DNA of 10,470 bases from Chloroflexota bacterium (GTDB taxonomy: Bacteria; Chloroflexota; Anaerolineae; Anaerolineales; Villigracilaceae): assembly GCA_021796315.1 (NCBI GenBank), contig JAJYOH010000167.1:1-10470 (forward strand). The letters are read 5' to 3'. The position numbers were made by a program, and so were the translations under genes. How positions within the stretch are numbered: the stretch's first letter is position 1; each line of letters begins with the position of its first letter. This document shows positions 6,753 to 10,470 of the stretch, piece by piece. Under the pieces are notes generated by a model. That model saw only the letters and a list, made by a program, of their open reading frames with translations. It was not told the DNA's origin and did no database searches.

Positions 6753-7190
6753 GTGAAATGGATTACCCGCTCGCACGTCCACGTTGACCGCGTTGCGTGT
6801 CCGTGGCTTATCACCCGCTTCATCGATAGCGAAGCGGAATTTTTATTTGTGCCCAAGAACCAGATCGAGAAAGTTGCCAAGGAAACTGGTGCGATTCCGT
6901 TTGATGCGCCGGGAGTTGAACTTGGTCATGGTTTGGACGGACGCTGTTCGTTTGAATCGATCATTTTGAAATACGACTTGAAAGACCCGGGATTATTGCG
7001 TCTGGCAAGAATCGTCCACGCCGCGGACGTCAGCGAAGATATCGACAAAGAGCCGCTCGCGCGCGGACTGGAAGCAGTTGCCAGCGGCTTCAGTTTGCGC
7101 TTCCCGGATGATTTGGAAAACCTTGAGCATCAGTTTGAAGTCTACGATGCGTTATATGCGTGGTGCCGGTTGGATGTGGCAGGAAAATAA
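6753..7190 (+). CDS. Stand-alone ChrB C-terminal-domain (chromate resistance) protein
   Basis: The product resembles the C-terminal domain of ChrB, found in chromate-resistance loci; its biochemical role is not well established. Matching signatures are WITRSHVHVDRVACPWLITRF at the start, the FIDSEAEFLFV strand, PFDAPGVELGH, FESIILKYDLKDPGLLRLARIVHAAD and a final YDALYAW. C17, H9 and H69 are plausible metal ligands. Start choice: GTG 6753 has an ideal AAGGAG six bases upstream, giving 145 aa that begin exactly with the conserved domain; a longer frame from TTG 6675 adds 26 unconserved residues. The N-terminal DNA-binding half of full ChrB is absent, so it is not expected to be the transcriptional regulator. 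It is followed after 12 bp by an MFS gene. Confidence 0.88.
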   Translation: MKWITRSHVHVDRVACPWLITRFIDSEAEFLFVPKNQIEKVAKETGAIPFDAPGVELGHGLDGRCSFESIILKYDLKDPGLLRLARIVHAADVSEDIDKEPLARGLEAVASGFSLRFPDDLENLEHQFEVYDALYAWCRLDVAGK

Positions 7191-7202
7191 TTTTATAAAA
7201 TC

Positions 7203-8411
7203 ATGGACATCAAAATTCTCTTCACCACGCGTATTGTCCGTTTGTTTTGTTATGGATTTCTGTCGGTCATCCTTGCGCTTTATCTTGTGCAGGTTGGATT
7301 AACTGAACAGCAAATTGGTTTGCTCTTTACGTTGACGCTGGCCGGTGACGCGGGAATCTCTCTCTGGCTGACAACGTCCGCGGATAAGTTTGGCAGGCGG
7401 CGCACGCTGCTGGTCGGTGCGCTGTTGATGCTCGGCGCGGGGCTTGTATTCATCTTAACCAACAATATTGTGTTGTTGATGGCCGCCGCCATCATCGGTG
7501 TGATCAGTCCAAGCGGAAATGAGATCGGGCCGTTTCTGTCTGTCGAACAGGCCGGGCTGACGCAAATTATTCCCAACGAAAAGCGAACGCATGTTTTCGC
7601 CTGGTACAACCTGGCTGGTTCGTTCGCCACGGCCACGGGCGCTCTGTCCGGTGGGTGGCTGGCGCAAATTTTACAGAGTCGTGGTTGGTCTGCGTTGGAC
7701 GCCTACAAAGTCGTGCTGGGCGGTTATGCCCTCGGCGGTTTGGTTCTGACAATATTATTTTTAACGGTATCGTCGGCGGTTGAAGTGAAGGAAAAAATAT
7801 CAGCCGAGACAAAAGTTGTTTTGGGCCTCCACCGCTCGAGGTCCGTGGTGATGCGTTTGTCGGCATTGTTCGCGTTGGACGCGTTTGCGGGCGGACTCAT
7901 TGTCCAGAGTTTGATCGCGTACTGGTTCCACGTCAAGTTTGGTGTGGATAGCGGCCTGCTGGGCAGTATCTTTTTTGGCGCAAATATTTTGGCGGGGATT
8001 TCAGCTTTGGTGGCCGTACCTCTCGCGAGGCGTTTTGGTTTGATCAACACGATGGTCTTCACGCATGTTCCATCAAATCTCTTGTTGATGCTCGTGCCGC
8101 TGATGCCGAACCTGCCGCTGGCGATTGGCTTGTTGCTGGCGCGTTTCAGCATTTCGCAGATGGATGTGCCGACACGGCAATCGTACACGATTGCGGTCGT
8201 GGCCCCTGATGAACGGTCGGCCGCGGCTGGCGTGACGGGCATCGCGCGTTCTGTCGGCGCTTCGATCTCGCCCGCGCTAACCGGAATCTTTTTGGCGAAC
8301 CCCGCTTTATTTAGTGTTCCATTCTTTCTGTGCGGTGGCTTGAAACTCGTGTATGATCTGGCGCTCTATCGAAGTTTTAGCACGATGAAAGCGCCCGAGG
8401 AAAATAAGTGA
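7203..8411 (+). CDS. MFS transporter linked to the chrB-like gene
   Basis: The 402-aa protein has the length and about 12 hydrophobic segments of a major facilitator superfamily permease in the cytoplasmic membrane. Motif A, DKFGRRRTLL, lies at 61-70 in the loop between helices 2 and 3. The segment GNEIGPFLSVEQAGLTQIIP (105-124) before helix 5 is distinctive. A charged cytoplasmic loop near the middle (about 193-215) separates the two six-helix halves. Shine-Dalgarno is poor (AGGA 18 bases upstream), so translation may be coupled to the chrB-like gene 12 bp before it. Its stop overlaps the next start (GTGA). The pairing suggests metal or oxyanion efflux, but no substrate can be read and no ChrA chromate transporter is present in the window. 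Confidence 0.9.
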   Translation: MDIKILFTTRIVRLFCYGFLSVILALYLVQVGLTEQQIGLLFTLTLAGDAGISLWLTTSADKFGRRRTLLVGALLMLGAGLVFILTNNIVLLMAAAIIGVISPSGNEIGPFLSVEQAGLTQIIPNEKRTHVFAWYNLAGSFATATGALSGGWLAQILQSRGWSALDAYKVVLGGYALGGLVLTILFLTVSSAVEVKEKISAETKVVLGLHRSRSVVMRLSALFALDAFAGGLIVQSLIAYWFHVKFGVDSGLLGSIFFGANILAGISALVAVPLARRFGLINTMVFTHVPSNLLLMLVPLMPNLPLAIGLLLARFSISQMDVPTRQSYTIAVVAPDERSAAAGVTGIARSVGASISPALTGIFLANPALFSVPFFLCGGLKLVYDLALYRSFSTMKAPEENK

Positions 8412-9817
8412 AGTTTTTGCTCATCATTTGGAAATGGCTTCCATTTTGGTTGCAGGGGATTCTTTCGCGCATCATCCGGCCATCGTTTCAGGTCTTTGCC
8501 GCTGCTGCGATTTTCGATCAGGATCAAAAAATCCTTCTAGAAAAACTGACGTATCAGGATGTTTATTCATGGGGGTTGCCCGGCGGTAATGTGGATACTG
8601 GCGAAGAGCCGGAAGATGCAGTTGTTCGTGAAGTGAAGGAAGAAATCGGATTTGATGTTGAGGTCAAGAAATTGTTAATGGCGAAGAATGCGAATGCCAA
8701 ACATATTCTTGGTTTGTTCTATTGGTGTGAAATTAAAGGTGGCCATTTCAGCCCGACTTTGGAAGTTTCAGAAATAAAATATTTTGCTCTTGATGATTTG
8801 CCCGATGTGCGACCATCGGATGTTGTGTTTTTAAAACAATTATCGGAAAAGGTGGATGTTGCAAAAAGGAACTGGCTTGAAGTTTCTTTGACTGTAAATG
8901 GCGAACTGGCGGAAGCCGTGGCGGATGTGCTGGCGCGCTTCGCGCCGAATGGCGTGATGACCGAACAAGGCGTGAAATTCGTCAACGATGAAGATGAAGG
9001 CACGGCGACTGGTCCGATCACGGTGCGCGCATATTTGCCAGCGGATGGACAACTGGAAGACACTCGGCAAAAGTTGGAAGAGTCGCTTTATTATTTGGGG
9101 ATGATCCAACCGCTTCCGCCCGCGACTTTTAAAATGATCGCAGATCAAAACTGGATGGAAGCCTGGAAGCAGCACTACAAACCGATTCCCATCGGACAGC
9201 GGCTGATCATCATCCCGGCCTGGATCGATTCGCCGGAGTCGGAGCGGATTCCGATCAAGATCGATCCGGGTATGGCGTTTGGCACAGGCACACATCCAAC
9301 CACACAATTATGTATGGCGTTGATGGAAAAGACAATTATGGATCATGGAAAATGGAAAACGGAAAATGGTTCATCCATTAACCATGAACCATTAACCGTT
9401 ATTGACGTTGGCTGTGGTTCTGGAATTTTATCCATCGCCGCGTTGAAGTTGGGCGCGCAGCAGGCGCTCGGCGTGGACATCGACGAGCCTTCGATCAAGA
9501 ATTCGCGTGAGAATGCAGTCGTGAATGGAATCGGCGATGGGTTGTTGCTCGGCGTCGGTTCGGTGACGGAAGTTCGCGATGGAAAGTTTGCATTCAAGTC
9601 CGCGCCGCTGGTGGTGGCAAACATCCTTGCGCCGATCATTGTGCGTTTATTCGATGCGGGGCTGGCAGATTTGGTCGAGCCGGGCGGCACGATCATCTTG
9701 AGCGGAATCCTGCAAGAACAGGTGCAAAGCGTCATTGAGGCCGCGCAGGCCAAAGGTCTAAGAATGAACGAGCAACGTCAAACGGGGGACTGGGTGGCGC
9801 TGGGAATGAGTCGCTAA
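8408..9817 (+). CDS. prmA: Nudix hydrolase fused to ribosomal protein L11 methyltransferase PrmA
   Basis: One uninterrupted 469-aa frame carries two enzymes. Residues 1-150 are a Nudix domain: an aromatic N-terminus, AAAAIFDQDQKILLEK, and a perfect Nudix box from G60 to F82 (G60, E66, R74-E-V-K-E-E-I-G-F). Residues about 155-469 are PrmA, which trimethylates ribosomal protein L11: NWLEVSLTV at the usual PrmA start, NWMEAWKQHYKPIPIG (248-263), IDPGMAFGTGTHPTT (285-299), SAM motif VIDVGCGSGIL (331-341), NILAPI, and LSGILQEQ. A 17-residue insertion (314-330) is repeat-derived. At the junction, AGG (codon 154) sits where a separate prmA would begin MNWLEV, suggesting start-codon loss in a fusion. 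Start GTG 8408 overlaps the MFS stop and has GAGGA six bases upstream. An assembly or base error joining two genes is the main alternative. Confidence 0.9.
   Translation: MKFLLIIWKWLPFWLQGILSRIIRPSFQVFAAAAIFDQDQKILLEKLTYQDVYSWGLPGGNVDTGEEPEDAVVREVKEEIGFDVEVKKLLMAKNANAKHILGLFYWCEIKGGHFSPTLEVSEIKYFALDDLPDVRPSDVVFLKQLSEKVDVAKRNWLEVSLTVNGELAEAVADVLARFAPNGVMTEQGVKFVNDEDEGTATGPITVRAYLPADGQLEDTRQKLEESLYYLGMIQPLPPATFKMIADQNWMEAWKQHYKPIPIGQRLIIIPAWIDSPESERIPIKIDPGMAFGTGTHPTTQLCMALMEKTIMDHGKWKTENGSSINHEPLTVIDVGCGSGILSIAALKLGAQQALGVDIDEPSIKNSRENAVVNGIGDGLLLGVGSVTEVRDGKFAFKSAPLVVANILAPIIVRLFDAGLADLVEPGGTIILSGILQEQVQSVIEAAQAKGLRMNEQRQTGDWVALGMSR
9347..9397. repeat. 51-bp palindromic repeat inserted in frame in the PrmA region
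   Basis: The left part is two 14-nt units starting GGAAAATGG (9347 and 9361). The right part is two 14-nt-spaced copies of CCATTAACC (9375 and 9389). Across the middle, AATGGTTCAT (9365-9374) and ATGAACCATT (9384-9393) are a perfect 10-bp inverted repeat with a 9-nt loop. The element is exactly 17 codons in phase with the gene and falls immediately before the SAM-binding motif, where PrmA proteins normally have only a short loop. Removing it restores a normal-looking PrmA sequence. Confidence 0.75.
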
Positions 9818-9876
9818 GTCTCGATGATGAATGTCCGGCCGATGAGGTCAGGCATTTTTATCACCCGAAGGTAAGG

Positions 9877-9904
9877 TTGTGAATTTTTCTCGATATGCTA
9901 AAAT
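9877..9904 (+). promoter_or_regulatory. Extended -10 promoter of the lipoprotein gene
   Basis: TTGTGA (9877-9882) is followed after 16 bp by TAAAAT (9899-9904), with the extended TGC directly before the -10. A start near 9911 would give a leader of about 26 bases including the Shine-Dalgarno AAAGGAG (9921-9926 with the preceding A). The rest of 9818-9876 shows no convincing terminator for the preceding gene. Confidence 0.65.
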
Positions 9905-9936
9905 GCCGGCCACATAATGAAAAGGAGAATGTTAGA

Positions 9937-10470
9937 ATGAAGAAGAATGTATTGATGATTGTTGTAGCTATTACATGCCTTGCCCTGGCTGTAATGGCAT
10001 GTAGCGCAGTGTCGATCCCATCCATTTCGGGAAGCGGCACGGGTGGTGGAAATGGCAATGGTGGAGGCAATGGCACAGGCGGTGGCGCTGGAAATGGTAA
10101 TAGCACCCCCAATTCCAATACCAACAGCAGCGGCACCAGTAGTAGTGGGTCTACGTTGTTGCGCGACAACTTTTCTGATAGCAGCAGCGGCTGGGGAACC
10201 GGCGCCGATACTGACAGCCTCGTGGAGTATGTCAATGGCGGCTTGAAGATGACGGTGTTCAAGACTGAGTATTTCACTTATAGCACTCCCAACGATACGG
10301 CCTATCAAGATGTCCACATCGAAGTAACTGTTACTAATAATAGCAGTGATGACCTGGCTACCTTTGGGATTATGTGTAACCAACAAGTCACCAAAGATGC
10401 CTATTATTATATTGGGATCAGCCCGAATGGTGAGTATGCGATCAGCAAAGCAGCGGTTGCAAAAGATGAT
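9937..10470 (+). CDS. Secreted lipoprotein with Gly/Asn/Ser-rich linker, 3' end outside window
   Basis: The frame has no stop before the window edge; 178 residues are visible. It opens with a lipoprotein signal peptide: MKKN, a hydrophobic stretch, and a lipobox VMAC with C22 as the lipidated residue. Residues 31-73 are a low-complexity linker, Gly/Asn-rich then Ser/Thr/Asn-rich, that would hold the next domain off the membrane. From 74 on, LLRDNFSDSSSGW leads a beta-rich domain (EYVNGGLKMTVF, VHIEVTVTNN, ATFGIMC, AYYYIGISPNGEYAISK) of a layout I associate with concanavalin A-like domains in Chloroflexota surface lipoproteins. AAAGGAG with ten or so bases to ATG supports the start. Function and ligand are unknown; this type may bind or sense extracellular material, which is a guess. 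Confidence 0.85.
   Translation, partial: MKKNVLMIVVAITCLALAVMACSAVSIPSISGSGTGGGNGNGGGNGTGGGAGNGNSTPNSNTNSSGTSSSGSTLLRDNFSDSSSGWGTGADTDSLVEYVNGGLKMTVFKTEYFTYSTPNDTAYQDVHIEVTVTNNSSDDLATFGIMCNQQVTKDAYYYIGISPNGEYAISKAAVAKDD

Noticed and set aside
7194..7199. TATAAA just before the MFS gene as a promoter
   Set aside because: It is only three bases before the ATG, too close for a start point upstream of the codon, and no -35 is visible.
7724..8242. 172-codon minus-strand ORF inside the MFS gene
   Set aside because: Antisense shadow of a clear membrane transporter, with no start signal of its own.
9347..9397. The 14-nt repeats in prmA as a CRISPR fragment
   Set aside because: Units are adjacent without spacers, differ from each other and are translated in frame; no Cas genes are nearby.
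9816..9854. Minus-strand peptide MPDLIGRTFIIET, similar in feel to the N-terminus of some bacterial Ser/Thr kinases
   Set aside because: Only 13 codons before a stop with no kinase sequence following; treated as chance.
9861..10386. Two long minus-strand ORFs (Pro/Leu/Val-rich and Ala/Ile/Thr-rich) opposite the lipoprotein gene
   Set aside because: Their composition is the complement of the Gly/Asn repeat; the + strand frame has signal peptide, lipobox, Shine-Dalgarno and promoter.

Overview
The window looks like a chromosomal segment of a Chloroflexota bacterium, most likely Anaerolineae. This is an inference from the chaperone cluster, the Nudix N-terminus style, the Gly/Asn-rich lipoprotein with an LLRDNFSD-type domain, the dispersed palindromic repeats and short-leader TATAAT promoters; no rRNA or other phylogenetic marker is present. 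All genes run on the + strand except the DNA methyltransferase.

Region 1 (1-3577) is a heat-shock chaperone cluster: the 3' part of grpE, then dnaK and dnaJ, closed by a stem-loop terminator. Both gaps hold dyad repeats: a 27-nt imperfect inverted repeat before dnaK, and an 83-bp element of the widespread TCATTGCGAGG...CGAAGCAATC type between dnaK and dnaJ.

Region 2 (about 3592-5610) is an AT-richer cassette that reads as a complete type II restriction-modification system with controller-type regulation. A D12-class adenine methyltransferase is divergent from a 73-aa XRE-type regulator, whose stop overlaps the start of a 272-aa gene that is probably the restriction enzyme. The 73-bp divergent intergenic region contains a perfect 17-bp palindrome at the -10/start region of a strong methyltransferase promoter and at the likely -35 of the regulator. 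The nuclease belongs to no family I can name.

Region 3 (5665-9817) holds a cation diffusion facilitator exporter, a stand-alone ChrB C-terminal-domain protein, an MFS transporter, and a single ORF fusing a Nudix hydrolase to the ribosomal protein L11 methyltransferase PrmA. The last three are tightly spaced or overlapping and are probably one operon. The exporter and the chrB-like gene have near-identical 19-nt promoter blocks. The PrmA part carries an exact 17-codon insertion made of a palindromic 14-nt-period repeat.

Region 4 (9818-10470) has an extended -10 promoter and the start of a secreted lipoprotein cut by the window edge.

The most interesting items are the R-M cassette with its operator, the in-frame repeat inside prmA, and the Nudix-PrmA fusion.
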